28,830 nt of DNA, from NCBI GenBank assembly GCA_041487355.1, contig JBGPND010000046.1, positions 1 to 28,830 on the forward strand, given 5' to 3'. Of this stretch, positions 1 through 8,153 are shown one piece after another (the stretch's first letter is position 1; each line of letters starts with the position of its first letter). The notes under the pieces are model-generated. The model made no database searches. It had not been told where the DNA came from and saw only the letters and a list, made by a program, of their open reading frames with translations. The DNA is from JAMXLO01 sp041487355. Its GTDB lineage: Bacteria > Pseudomonadota > Alphaproteobacteria > Acetobacterales > Acetobacteraceae. Both the position numbers and the translations under genes were made by a program.

Positions 1-224
1 ACCAGGCCGGCCACGCCTTCGGCGTTGTAGCGATGAACCCAGTCGCGCAAGGTCTGCCGCTGCATCGCGTTCTGCGTCGCCGCTTCCGTGCGCGACTTGT
101 CCACCAGCACCATGGCCAGCGCCAGAAGCCGCCGCACGACCTGCCCGTCCTTCACCTTGGCTGCCAGATCACGCAGGTCTTGCGCCGAATGATCCAGATT
201 GGTGATCGTGATCGCCCTGCCCAT
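1..224 (-). CDS. IS630-family transposase, N-terminal part (runs off window)
   Basis: The minus strand is open from an ATG at 224 to the left edge (about 74 codons). The visible residues form the N-terminal helix-turn-helix of IS630-type transposases: an RRLLALAMVL helix, a SRTEAA stretch, then MQRQTLRDWVHRYNAEG with a GL pair right after it, which is typical of this family's DNA-binding domain. The catalytic DDE domain would lie outside the window, so I cannot tell whether the gene is intact. About 100 bases separate this start from the stop of the membrane protein on the same strand. The terminal inverted repeat of the element should lie there, but it cannot be defined without the other end. 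Confidence 0.75.
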   Translation of the reverse strand, partial: MGRAITITNLDHSAQDLRDLAAKVKDGQVVRRLLALAMVLVDKSRTEAATQNAMQRQTLRDWVHRYNAEGVAGL

Positions 225-325
225 CTGGCGTCCCCCCTCGCGAATCGTCGTGAGGCAGGATCGAATCCGATCGAGAACCGATTGGGAATCCCCAGAGAGT
301 CGGAGACCGTGGCGGTTGGTATTAC

Positions 326-1909
326 TTACGACGGGCCGGTGACGCAGGCGGCCGTGTCGCGCCGCACCCGGAACAGGGCGGCGAAGTCGGTCCGCGACAC
401 CAGGGCGAGGCATCTCGGGACAAAGCCCGGCAGATCGGCGTCCGCTCCGGCTTCCAGCATCAGGACGAAATCGAAGTCGCGGAGCGCCGCCGATCCGCTG
501 TCCGGATCAGCCACGAGGGCGGCGTGGGAGGGGATGTCATGCGCCTCACGGGCCAACTTGGCGTAGGCGGGCCGCAAGCGGATCGGCTGTTGCGCCGGAT
601 TGGCGAACAGCAGCGGCCAGAATGCGCCGCGCTCGATGAGCAGCAACGCGGGCAGGTGATAATCGGCGCGTAGTGTGTTCGAGAGCCGCCGGCTGCGTGG
701 CCCCGCGTCCCAGTACGTGGGCGCTTCCTCCTGTGGCACGTTAGTCAGGTAAACCGAGGCCCCGGGCGGAACGTCGGCGATGACGGCTCGCAGATCGGCG
801 AGGTCGCGCCGATGTTCCGCCCAGACCTCCGCCACCACCTCCATCCGCACCGCGAACAGCGCGGCCAAACCGGCGGCGACCGCCCGGCGGGGCTGCCGCG
901 GCAAGCGTACCGGATCGACGGCGGCAAACAGCAGAAAGCCGAGCATGATGGCGATGCGCGTATCGAGAAAACTCGCACCCATCAGGTCGAACGGGAGTGC
1001 CGCGTACAGGATTGCAAGCACTGCGGCGGCCAGAATGGCGCGCGGCGCAAGCGCGAGCCAACCGGCTGCGACGCCCAGCGCTACGCCGCCGTAGACGAGC
1101 ACGGCGCTGATCATGTCGAGTGGGAAGAGATAGTTGATGAAGGGGCTGGCCGCCTGCACGAGTTTGTCGTGCGGACTCATCCAGTGCGTCGCGGCGGGCG
1201 CGTCGCGCAGCGCCGTCAGAAGGGACAGGATTATCGGCCCGGCCAGCACCGGCAGCAGCGTCGCCGATCGGACAAGCACAGCCCGGCCGTGCCGCATGGC
1301 ATGCGCCTCGGCACTGCCGATGAGCGCGAGGAAGAATGCCAATCCCATCAGGTGGCAGAAGAACAACACGACCGATGCTGTCGCCGCTCCCATGATAGTC
1401 GCGACCGGCCGGCGCTCGCGCCAAGTCAGCCACGCGGCGGCGAACAGCATCGCCAGACCGCTGCCGATCTGCCAGTTCAGGAAGCCAAGCAGGAAGGTAC
1501 TGTTGTAGGCGACGAGACCCGACGCCAGCGGCCAGAACGAGCGCCGCCCGAACAGCGCGCGGTGCAGCGCGAGCACGCCGGCCAGGTTCAGCAGCAGGAC
1601 GCCGCCCAGCACGCAACGCCCGGCGACGTGGACCGGCAGTAGGCGCAGCAGTGTCGGGCCGATCACGTCGATGGCCAGATTCGGCATGATCGCCCAGTGT
1701 GGCGTGAATATGGGGCCCATCACCGGGTCGTCCGACCCGGAGGCGAGCAGCACGATCCGGGCCAGGTGGTTCGGATAGTCCAACACCGGTGGTACGTCGG
1801 CGATCAACAACGGAGCGAGCAGGGCGGCGGACAGCAACGCCAGTGCCGCCCACCATGCACAGCGTGTGATCACAGCGTCAGATACCCGCGCGTAGTCCTG
1901 GCGGTGCAT
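326..1909 (-). CDS. Polytopic membrane protein, possible GT-C-like enzyme
   Basis: This is a 527-residue protein I do not recognise as a named family. It has many hydrophobic segments: about residues 17-38, 98-118, 125-165, 170-200, 212-233, 262-290, 290-312 and 318-333. A more soluble C-terminal part of about 190 residues follows. The first non-membrane loop carries the charged motif DYPNHLAR (44-51). That layout, with acidic residues in the first outer loop, many membrane spans and a C-terminal soluble domain, resembles GT-C-fold glycosyltransferases, but this is only an analogy. It lies between two insertion sequences, with no operon partner. The ATG at 1909 is the only good start seen, and no strong ribosome binding site stands out. 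Confidence 0.7.
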   Translation of the reverse strand: MHRQDYARVSDAVITRCAWWAALALLSAALLAPLLIADVPPVLDYPNHLARIVLLASGSDDPVMGPIFTPHWAIMPNLAIDVIGPTLLRLLPVHVAGRCVLGGVLLLNLAGVLALHRALFGRRSFWPLASGLVAYNSTFLLGFLNWQIGSGLAMLFAAAWLTWRERRPVATIMGAATASVVLFFCHLMGLAFFLALIGSAEAHAMRHGRAVLVRSATLLPVLAGPIILSLLTALRDAPAATHWMSPHDKLVQAASPFINYLFPLDMISAVLVYGGVALGVAAGWLALAPRAILAAAVLAILYAALPFDLMGASFLDTRIAIMLGFLLFAAVDPVRLPRQPRRAVAAGLAALFAVRMEVVAEVWAEHRRDLADLRAVIADVPPGASVYLTNVPQEEAPTYWDAGPRSRRLSNTLRADYHLPALLLIERGAFWPLLFANPAQQPIRLRPAYAKLAREAHDIPSHAALVADPDSGSAALRDFDFVLMLEAGADADLPGFVPRCLALVSRTDFAALFRVRRDTAACVTGPS

Positions 1910-2157
1910 CGCCGCGGTAGTGAGCCCATCGTGGATCGGCGTAGCAGCTTGATCTGTGCCTACCTGGGTCTCGGCCTTCGCCGGGACAGCGGATTTTCTA
2001 ATTCGCGGCGCTCATAAGAAAATCTCGCTGGCTGGCCTTCCTGGGCACCTTTCGAACCATGTGCCTGGCGCCGGAGCCACCGCTTCGGAGGGTGCTTGAG
2101 GAAATCCGGGGGATGCGGCTTGCCGCCTGATGCGGAGACGCCAGGTGTATGAGGCAA
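1910..2157. other. Gene-free flank left of the IS1595 element
   Basis: I see no convincing gene in these 248 bases. An 8-bp inverted repeat, GATTTTCT (1992-1999) and AGAAAATC (2017-2024), could be the remnant of an older mobile-element end or a weak hairpin. The continuation of this sequence lies beyond the insertion sequence at 3206-3357, which serves as the leader of the Uma2 gene. Confidence 0.4.
2150..2157 (+). repeat. IS1595 target-site duplication, left copy
   Basis: TGAGGCAA directly abuts the left terminal repeat and matches 3198-3205 exactly. Confidence 0.9.
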
Positions 2158-3197
2158 ATAGGGTATCCCTTTCACTCCAGTGGGGAGGGCGGGCGGCCAG
2201 GCTCAGTGTTGCCAACGATGGTGTCGTACGTGGCCGGCCCGACGGCGACGGCCTGGTGAGCGAGCCGGTGGAACAGCAACCCTCTGGCTCTTGACCGGCG
2301 GCCGTTGAACCGGAAGGCGAACTCGTCAAGGTAGTAGTCGAGATGCACATGTTGCACGCCGCCCTGATGAGTGCCAAGCAGCCACCGCTTGAGAAGCGCT
2401 GCGATGTTGTGGACGCGTGGCATCACCACGTGAGCTGGATCGGGGCTGGCGCTGACCACGGTGACCTCATGCTTGTAGCCGGCTGCCGTCAGCCCGGAAT
2501 ACCCACTCCAACCGTCGGTGCGGATCACCGCACCCGGCACTGCGGCGGACTGAACGAAGGGCAGGAGACTGGCGCCGGACACGTCCTTGACACGGCGAAG
2601 ACGAATCCGGCCGATACCCTTGCCGTTCTCTTCGGCTGCGACCGCAACAATGGCCTTGGTCTCGGTTTCCCGGCCGTGCTTGCCTTTCTCCACGCCGCCG
2701 ACATAGGTCTCGTCCACCTCTACCGTTCCACTGAGCGAGTCCCGTCCCGGGCGGACCATCGCCCGGCGTAACTTGTGCAGCCAGGTCCAGGCCGTCTCGT
2801 AGCTGCCGAGGCCGAGAACACGCTGCAGCCCCAGAGCGCTGACGCCGTTCTTTTGGTTGGTGACATACCACATTGCCATGAACCACGTTCGCAACGGCTT
2901 GCGGGTGTCCTGAAAGATCGTCCCGGCGATCAGCGACGTCTGCCCTTGGCAACCACGGCAGTGCAACAGCCCCCGCGACGTCACCCACGGCTCGCCGGTC
3001 CAACCGCAACGCGGGCAGATGAACCCGCCCGGCCAACGCAAGCGCCGGATATAGTCGCGGCATGCAGCGTCGCTGCGGAACCACTCGTCAACCTCTTGAA
3101 ACGTCCTGGGGTAATCAACCCCGGGGACAAGATCTCTTGCGTCCTCCATCCCCCAAGGCTATCACCCAGCCTAACTGGAGTGAAGGGGATACCCTAT
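2158..3197 (-). mobile_element. Complete IS1595-family insertion sequence
   Basis: A 1040-bp element bounded by terminal inverted repeats. The left end (2158-2181) and the reverse complement of the right end (3174-3197) both read ATAGGGTATCCC, one mismatched base, then TTCACTCCAGT. Outside them is the 8-bp direct repeat TGAGGCAA (2150-2157 and 3198-3205), matching the 8-bp target duplication known for IS1595 elements. One intact transposase gene fills the interior, so the element looks recently inserted and potentially active. Confidence 0.93.
2172..3149 (-). CDS. IS1595-family (ISXO2-like) transposase
   Basis: This 325-residue transposase moves the surrounding element. An N-terminal zinc ribbon is visible as CPRC (45-48) and CRGC (64-67). 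The DDE-type core follows, with VDETYVGG (first Asp at 146), RTDGWSGY (second Asp at 212), and then VHNIAALLKRWLLGTHQG from 246, followed by the HLDYYLDEFAFRFN signature (269-282). These are typical ISXO2/IS1595 motifs. In this family the third acidic position is replaced by an Asn/His plus Lys pattern; His247, Asn248 and Lys254 are candidates. The stop codon lies inside the left terminal inverted repeat, so the last residues are encoded by the repeat. No frameshift or premature stop is seen. Confidence 0.93.
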   Translation of the reverse strand: MEDARDLVPGVDYPRTFQEVDEWFRSDAACRDYIRRLRWPGGFICPRCGWTGEPWVTSRGLLHCRGCQGQTSLIAGTIFQDTRKPLRTWFMAMWYVTNQKNGVSALGLQRVLGLGSYETAWTWLHKLRRAMVRPGRDSLSGTVEVDETYVGGVEKGKHGRETETKAIVAVAAEENGKGIGRIRLRRVKDVSGASLLPFVQSAAVPGAVIRTDGWSGYSGLTAAGYKHEVTVVSASPDPAHVVMPRVHNIAALLKRWLLGTHQGGVQHVHLDYYLDEFAFRFNGRRSRARGLLFHRLAHQAVAVGPATYDTIVGNTEPGRPPSPLE

Positions 3198-3205
3198 TGA
3201 GGCAA
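3198..3205 (+). repeat. IS1595 target-site duplication, right copy
   Basis: TGAGGCAA directly abuts the right terminal repeat and matches 2150-2157 exactly. An identical duplication suggests insertion without later rearrangement. Confidence 0.9.
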
Positions 3206-3357
3206 TTGGTCAGCCAGGATGCCGCCGACCGGCCCGAACCTGGTTTTCGACCCATACCGGTCCTTCGCACGGAACGCCACGCACGGGTAAACCAATCGAT
3301 AGCGAATGGCCCCCCAAGCCAATCCATGATACCATCAGCCGCGACTGGAGGGTTCCG

Positions 3358-3918
3358 ATGAACCTCGCTCAACCCAGGACCGACAGATACTACTCCCGCG
3401 AGGAGTTCAGGCGGTGGTGTGAAACCCAGACGAAGGGCCGCTACGAACGCGTGGACGGCTGGATCGTGGCCATGGCACCCGAGCGCGGCGCGCACCTGCG
3501 GGTCAAGGGAGCAATCTACAAGGCGCTGGACCGCGCGGTGACCGTCGCCGGTGTGCCTTGCCAGGCATTGCCCGATGGCGCGACGGTGGAAACCGGCGAC
3601 AGTGACTACGAACCGGACGCCCTGGTGAATTGCGGCGAGCCAATGGCCGACGACGCGGTCGCGGCGCCGAACCCGGTGATCATCGTCGAAGTCCTTTCGC
3701 CCGGCACGACGTCGACGGATACCGGCGGCAAGTTGGCTGACTATTTCCGCGTGCTATCCGTCGCTCACTACCTGATCGTGCATCCGACTCGCCGAACTGT
3801 TACCCATCACCGCCGGACTGGCGACGGCATCGACACACGGATCATTGTCAACGGACCGATCACGATGGCCCCACCCGGGATCGTCATCACCGCGGAAGAA
3901 ATCTACGGCGCTGTGTAG
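3358..3918 (+). CDS. Uma2-family (DUF820) PD-(D/E)XK nuclease-fold protein
   Basis: The 186-residue length is normal for Uma2 proteins. The nuclease-fold motif is visible as YEPDALV (Asp86-87 region), then PVIIVEVLSPGT (Glu111), then the downstream Lys125 in DTGGKLADYF. The N-terminal YSREEFRRWCETQTKGRYERVDGWIVAM is the usual family opening. The start is supported by GGAGG about 5 bases before the ATG. The family is abundant in cyanobacteria and scattered elsewhere. It is annotated as endonuclease by fold, but the biological role is unknown. No antitoxin-like or other partner gene is adjacent. The IS1595 element ends about 160 bases upstream and may have displaced the original promoter. Confidence 0.88.
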   Translation: MNLAQPRTDRYYSREEFRRWCETQTKGRYERVDGWIVAMAPERGAHLRVKGAIYKALDRAVTVAGVPCQALPDGATVETGDSDYEPDALVNCGEPMADDAVAAPNPVIIVEVLSPGTTSTDTGGKLADYFRVLSVAHYLIVHPTRRTVTHHRRTGDGIDTRIIVNGPITMAPPGIVITAEEIYGAV

Positions 3919-4016
3919 GCCGATGGTCCTTTACCATCAGGTCCGGCGGTAGGTTCGGTGGACGGACGAACCGCCGCTTACGACCCGGGACTGACGTCCA
4001 GCGAAGACTGAGCTGG

Positions 4017-5198
4017 TCAAAACCGCTGCGTGCCCGGGTCCAATCCCATCATAACACGCCCCGCAGTCTGCAGTTGGAAAGCCGACACTCCTGCGTGATG
4101 TGACATCGCGTGGGCATCCCGCCAGCACCGCGCGAGCCGGCCGCGTTCGTAGATCCCACCCGCTCCGGCAGCGGCGAACATCATGTCAACCACCTGGACC
4201 GCCGCGGACGCCGCGTGTGAACCAGCCATGCGCACAAGCGCTCGGTCGCGAGTCGTCGCTTCAGCTCCTTCCCCCGCTTCCCAGAGCGCCTCAATGGCTT
4301 CGAACACGAAGGCGCGTGCGGAACGCAGGATCGCCTCGGCACGTCCGACCTCGATTTGGATCGTGGCGTGATCTCTGAGAGATTGCGTTGCACCAATGGG
4401 CTTTTTCGATCCCGCCATTTCGGTCAGATCATCAATCGCTGCCCGGGCAATGCCGAGGGGAACGCCGAAGATCGAGGTGTTGAAAACAGTCACCAAAGCC
4501 AGCCGGTAGAGCAGCCCCTTCTGCACCGGCGTTGGCGTCACCGCATCGATGGAACGTTCGGCGGGAACTTGAAGGTCGGTTACGCGAAAGTCGTGGCTCC
4601 CGCTGCCGCGCATCCCGGTAACATCCCAGGTATCCAACACTTCTGCCTGCTGCTTCGGGAAAAGCATCAAGCGCACTTCCGGCCAGCCGTCCGGCCGCAT
4701 TCTCTGTTCCCCACCCTCCAAGACCCGGCATGCCCCGATCAGCCAGTCGCTATGGTTGATCCCGCTTGCATACGACCACAGCCCGGTGACCCGATAGCCG
4801 CCCGGGACAACGACAGCGGTCCCCACCGGGTTGAGTGTTCCCGCAAGAACGGTCGTGCCGTCGCCCCAAATCTCCCGTGCGACCGATGCAGGCAGATAGC
4901 CTGCGAGGCGGCTGTTGGATGTGGCAATTCCAGCTAACCAACCGACCGATCCATCAGCCCGCGATAACGCCTCGACAACGCGCGCAAGGTCGGCAGGCGT
5001 CAGCTCGGGCCCACCCATCGACTTCGGCAGCCATAGGGAGAAAAAACCACCATCACCCATGATGCGGGAGAGCTTGGGCGAAAGCCCGCGATCCCGTTCG
5101 ATCGCATCCCGCTCCGCTAGGATTACCGGCTCAAGCTTCTCGGCCGCCTGCAAAAAATGCCCAGCTGGCATATTTACCCACGACATGAATACCCCCAT
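4017..5198 (-). CDS. Acyl-CoA dehydrogenase-like flavoprotein (possible group D monooxygenase)
   Basis: The protein is about 393 residues from the ATG at 5198. It has the acyl-CoA dehydrogenase fold: an N-terminal helical part with GGFFSLWLPKSMGGPELTP, the segment ADGSVGWLAGIATSNSRLAG, a beta domain with VTGLWSYASGINHSDWLIG, and DTWDVTGMRGSGSHDFRV. The GSGSHD pattern resembles two-component flavin monooxygenases such as HsaA or DszC types more than classical dehydrogenases. The substrate cannot be inferred. No flavin reductase, CoA ligase or thiolase gene is nearby, so it is an orphan. The frame is open upstream to 5282. I prefer the ATG at 5198, or the ATG at 5186 with GGGGG five bases ahead, because the upstream residues do not look like family sequence. 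Confidence 0.82.
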   Translation of the reverse strand: MGVFMSWVNMPAGHFLQAAEKLEPVILAERDAIERDRGLSPKLSRIMGDGGFFSLWLPKSMGGPELTPADLARVVEALSRADGSVGWLAGIATSNSRLAGYLPASVAREIWGDGTTVLAGTLNPVGTAVVVPGGYRVTGLWSYASGINHSDWLIGACRVLEGGEQRMRPDGWPEVRLMLFPKQQAEVLDTWDVTGMRGSGSHDFRVTDLQVPAERSIDAVTPTPVQKGLLYRLALVTVFNTSIFGVPLGIARAAIDDLTEMAGSKKPIGATQSLRDHATIQIEVGRAEAILRSARAFVFEAIEALWEAGEGAEATTRDRALVRMAGSHAASAAVQVVDMMFAAAGAGGIYERGRLARCWRDAHAMSHHAGVSAFQLQTAGRVMMGLDPGTQRF

Positions 5199-5694
5199 TT
5201 CTCGGTTCGCAGGCGACGCTACCCCGTATGATCGCTCCGCAATCCGTTCGTCTCGAAGGCAGGATAGCCAGCGTTCCGGCAACAGCTCAACAAGCTCGAC
5301 GCTAGGTTTGGCCGAGCAATCCCTGCCTCACCCTCGCACCAGACCGGCGGGCGGAAGCCTCGAGAATGTCCGCTTTCCACCCTTTGCGGCGGTAGCGGCG
5401 CAGTCCGAACGGTAAGGCCGTGATGATCGAGACAGGTCAAAGCCCGATCCGCCGTAGCGGACAATACCCTCTGCCGGAGATCCGCCTCAAAGCCGGGCCA
5501 TACCTTGGGCCACCAACCAGTCCGACAAAATGGATTTTCGCCGGTACAACTGGTCGGTCTCGGTTGATAAGGTAACCACGGGACCAGCCGGAACTCGATA
5601 TTCGAGCGCGCTTTCTGACATTCCGACCAGGGCCACGTTCGAATCCAGCAGGGGTGTATGTCAGCAAGATATTGATAAGTATTGGTGAATTTCG
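5199..5694. other. About 500 bases without a convincing gene
   Basis: Several open frames cross this stretch, but none has recognisable domain sequence, and their start sites are poor. The part near 5640-5690 is noticeably more AT-rich than the rest of the window. It lies between the flavoprotein gene and the 3' end of the tRNA-Gln gene. No terminator hairpin with a T-run is evident. Confidence 0.5.
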
Positions 5695-5768
5695 TGGCTG
5701 GGGGACCTGGATTCGAACCAAGGCTGCCCGGTCCAGAGCCGGGAGTTCTACCGCTAAACTATCCCCCA
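5695..5768 (-). tRNA. tRNA-Gln, anticodon CTG
   Basis: The minus strand folds as a complete 74-base tRNA. The acceptor stem is TGGGGGA with TCCCCCA, including the T1-A72 pair typical of tRNA-Gln. The D arm is GTTT...GAAC. The anticodon stem CCCGG/CCGGG encloses the loop CTCTGGA with anticodon CTG. The T arm contains TTCGAAT, and the 3' end is GCCA with CCA encoded. It lies 51 bases downstream of rfbD on the same strand. tRNA 3' ends are common integration sites, and here the 3' end faces the IS-rich left part. However, I found no repeated 3' fragment that would mark an island boundary. Confidence 0.95.
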
Positions 5769-5819
5769 TCCGGGACGCGGGGTCGCGCAGATAGCATGCC
5801 CCGCCCGCCTCCGGCAACC

Positions 5820-6722
5820 TCAGCCGACTGCGGCCTTGGCGAAAATCGCGTCGATCGTGCGTGCCAGACCATCCCGCCAGGCTGGTAGGCGGAGCCCGAA
5901 CACTGCCTCGATCCTGCCGCAGTCCAGACGGGAATCGGGCGGCCGTTGTGCCCGCGTGGGCCACTCGCCGGTGGTGATTGGATCGACCATCGGGACTGGC
6001 ACGCCGTGCCGGGCGGCCGCCTCGAAGGTTGCCACCGCCAGGCCGTGCCAGGTCGTCCAGCCTGTGCCGGCGGCGTGGTAGACGCCCGCATAGCGATCCT
6101 GCCAGCCGTCCGTCGCGATGCGTGCGGCGATCATCAGGATCGCCTCGGCGAGATCGGGTGCACTGGTCGGGCAGCCCTTCTGGTCGACCACGACGCGCAA
6201 CCGATCCATTCGCTGCGCGAGGCTCAACATGGTGCGAACGAAATTCTTGCCGATCGGTGAGTAGACCCAAGAGGTCCGCAAAACGATGGCGCGCGAACAA
6301 CCGGCCAGCACCGCCTGCTCGCCGGCAAGCTTGCTCGCCCCGTACACGCCTTGCGGCGCGGTCGGGTCGCTCTCGACATACGGCGCACCCTTCAGACCGT
6401 CGAACACATAGTCGGTGGAGATGTGGATCAGCGGAATGCCGGCCGTCTCGCACAGGCGCGCCAGCTCCACCGGCCCATCGCGATTGGCGCGGAAGGCGGC
6501 ATCGGCAGCGTCCTCGGCCGCATCAACCGCGGTGTATGCGGCTGCGTTGATCACCAGCCAGGGCGCGGTCTCGGCGAAAACCGCAGCAATGCTGGCGGGC
6601 CGGTCGAAATTCAGCGTCGGACGTCCGACCCGCCGCACCGCCAGTCCATGCGACGGCGCCGCCTCGCCCAGCGCGACGGCAAGCTGGCCGGATCCGCCGG
6701 CGATCAGGATTGGCGACGCCAT
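5820..6722 (-). CDS. rfbD: dTDP-4-dehydrorhamnose reductase
   Basis: This is the last enzyme of dTDP-L-rhamnose synthesis. It reduces dTDP-4-dehydro-L-rhamnose with NAD(P)H in the cytoplasm. The 300-residue protein has the Rossmann motif ILIAGGSGQLA (residues 5-15), the catalytic STDYVFDG (102-109) and YGASK (127-131) of the extended short-chain dehydrogenase family, and the RTSWVYSPIGKNFV segment of RmlD. The chosen ATG at 6722 lies one base past the rfbC stop, giving tight coupling. A longer open frame from 6770 would overlap rfbC and adds no family sequence. It is the fourth and last gene of the rfbB-A-C-D operon. Confidence 0.95.
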   Translation of the reverse strand: MASPILIAGGSGQLAVALGEAAPSHGLAVRRVGRPTLNFDRPASIAAVFAETAPWLVINAAAYTAVDAAEDAADAAFRANRDGPVELARLCETAGIPLIHISTDYVFDGLKGAPYVESDPTAPQGVYGASKLAGEQAVLAGCSRAIVLRTSWVYSPIGKNFVRTMLSLAQRMDRLRVVVDQKGCPTSAPDLAEAILMIAARIATDGWQDRYAGVYHAAGTGWTTWHGLAVATFEAAARHGVPVPMVDPITTGEWPTRAQRPPDSRLDCGRIEAVFGLRLPAWRDGLARTIDAIFAKAAVG

Positions 6723-6723
6723 G

Positions 6724-7281
6724 TCAGACCACATGCCACTCGGAGCACTCGGCCAGGCGCGGCAATGCACGGTCCTTGTCGGACAGGATCGCCTCCGACG
6801 GATCGATCGGCCAGGGAATCGCCAGCGACGGGTCGTTCCAGACCACCCCTCGTTCGGCCTCTCGGTCCCACGGAGCGGTCACTTTGTAGATCACCTCCGT
6901 GTCGGGCTCGAGCGTGCAGTAGCCATGCAGGAACCCGGCGGGAATCCAGATTTGCTGCCAGTTCTCCGCCGACAGCACGGCGCCGACATGCCGGCAATAG
7001 GTCGGCGAGCCTGGCCGTATGTCGACCGCCACGTCCCAGATCGCTCCGCGCACCACCCGCATCAGCTTGCCCTGAGCGCTCGGCGCGATCTGCAAATGCA
7101 GGCCACGAACCACGCCACGGTCGACCGACATCGCGTGGTTGTCCTGAACGAACGGACCAGGAATGCCGGCCTCAACAAACCGGCTTTGGTTCCAGGTCTC
7201 GGAAAAGAACCCACGCCCATCGAGGAAGCGCCGTGGCGTGACCAGCCTCACGTCGGGAATGGCGGTCGGCTCGACGATCAT
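6724..7281 (-). CDS. rfbC: dTDP-4-dehydrorhamnose 3,5-epimerase
   Basis: A cupin-fold epimerase of 185 residues, the usual length. It converts dTDP-4-dehydro-6-deoxyglucose to the L-rhamno form. Visible signatures are GRGFFSETWN (23-31), RGLHLQ with catalytic His62, Lys72 in GKLMRV, GFLHGY (His119), and Tyr132 in VIYKVT, which is expected to be the acid residue. The C-terminal ILSDKDRALPRL is also typical. Its ATG overlaps the rfbA stop by four bases (ATGA, 7278-7281), which indicates translational coupling. Confidence 0.96.
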   Translation of the reverse strand: MIVEPTAIPDVRLVTPRRFLDGRGFFSETWNQSRFVEAGIPGPFVQDNHAMSVDRGVVRGLHLQIAPSAQGKLMRVVRGAIWDVAVDIRPGSPTYCRHVGAVLSAENWQQIWIPAGFLHGYCTLEPDTEVIYKVTAPWDREAERGVVWNDPSLAIPWPIDPSEAILSDKDRALPRLAECSEWHVV

Positions 7282-8153
7282 CCCTGCTCCCCCTCGGCAA
7301 GCTCCATCAGCACCCGGCCGAGTTCGGTCTTGCCGAGCTGACGCGCCTGGGAGCGTAACATGTCGGCGTCGATGTAGCCCATGCGGAACGCAACTTCCTC
7401 GGGGCAGCCGACCAGCATGCCGGTGCGCGACTGGATGGTCTGCACAAAGGTCGCCGCCTGCAGCAGCGAGTCGGGCGTGCCGGCGTCGAGCCAGGCACAG
7501 CCGCGCGATAAACGCTCGACCGCGAGCGAACCCGCATCGAGGTAGATCCGGTTGAGGTCGGTGATCTCCAGCTCGCCGCGACCGGACGGGCGGATCATCC
7601 GCGCCAGGTCGCTGACCGCGCGATCGTAGAAGTAGAGCCCGGTGACCGCCCAGTTGGATTGCGGCGCAGCGGGCTTCTCGACAATGTCCACCGCGCGGCC
7701 ACTGGCATCGAACGACACCACGCCATAACGCTCGGGGTCGCGCACCTGGTAGGCGAAAACGGTCGCTCCTTGCGGTCTTGTTGCCGCCGCGCGCAGCAGG
7801 GCGGAGAGATGTTCGCCATGCATCAGGTTGTCGCCGAGGGCGAGCGCGCAGGCCTCGCCCGCGATCCAGTCGCGCCCGATCAGGAAGGCCTGGGCGATGC
7901 CTTCGGGGCGCTTCTGCTCCGCATAGGCAAAGCGGACGCCGAACCGCGCGCCGTCACCCAGCAGGCGGCGGAACTGCGGCAGGTCCTCCGGCGTGGAGAT
8001 CACCAGGATGTCGCGGATGCCGGCTAGCATGAGTGTCGACAGCGGGTAGTAGACCATCGGCTTGTCGTAGACCGGCAACAATTGCTTGGACGCCGCCAGC
8101 GTCATCGGATGCAGCCGGGAGCCGGAGCCGCCGGCCAGGAGAATGCCCTTCAT
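7278..8153 (-). CDS. rfbA: Glucose-1-phosphate thymidylyltransferase
   Basis: The first step of the pathway: dTTP plus glucose-1-phosphate gives dTDP-glucose. From the ATG at 8153 the protein is 291 residues. It has the nucleotidyltransferase signature LLAGGSGSRLHPMT (from residue 5), SKQLLPVYDKPMVYYPL, ALGDNLMHG, the EKP segment and AWLDAGTP. The signature reads GSRLHP where GTRLYP is common, a mild variation. Start chosen because it begins exactly at family sequence and overlaps the rfbB stop by four bases (8150-8153). The open frame continues to 8207, but inside rfbB. Confidence 0.96.
   Translation of the reverse strand: MKGILLAGGSGSRLHPMTLAASKQLLPVYDKPMVYYPLSTLMLAGIRDILVISTPEDLPQFRRLLGDGARFGVRFAYAEQKRPEGIAQAFLIGRDWIAGEACALALGDNLMHGEHLSALLRAAATRPQGATVFAYQVRDPERYGVVSFDASGRAVDIVEKPAAPQSNWAVTGLYFYDRAVSDLARMIRPSGRGELEITDLNRIYLDAGSLAVERLSRGCAWLDAGTPDSLLQAATFVQTIQSRTGMLVGCPEEVAFRMGYIDADMLRSQARQLGKTELGRVLMELAEGEQG

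Noticed and set aside
3358..3918. Uma2 protein considered as part of a toxin-antitoxin or defence system
   Set aside because: No small partner gene lies beside it; the neighbours are an insertion sequence and a flavoprotein gene on the other strand.
5219..5464. Short open frame (81 codons) between the flavoprotein gene and tRNA-Gln
   Set aside because: Arg/Pro-rich sequence without a recognisable domain or ribosome binding site, overlapping other equally poor frames.
5637..5648. GTTCGAATCCAG, identical to the T-arm of tRNA-Gln but in the opposite orientation, suggesting a tRNA remnant or attachment site
   Set aside because: The flanking bases cannot form a T stem or acceptor stem, and the motif is the general tRNA T-loop consensus, so chance is likely.
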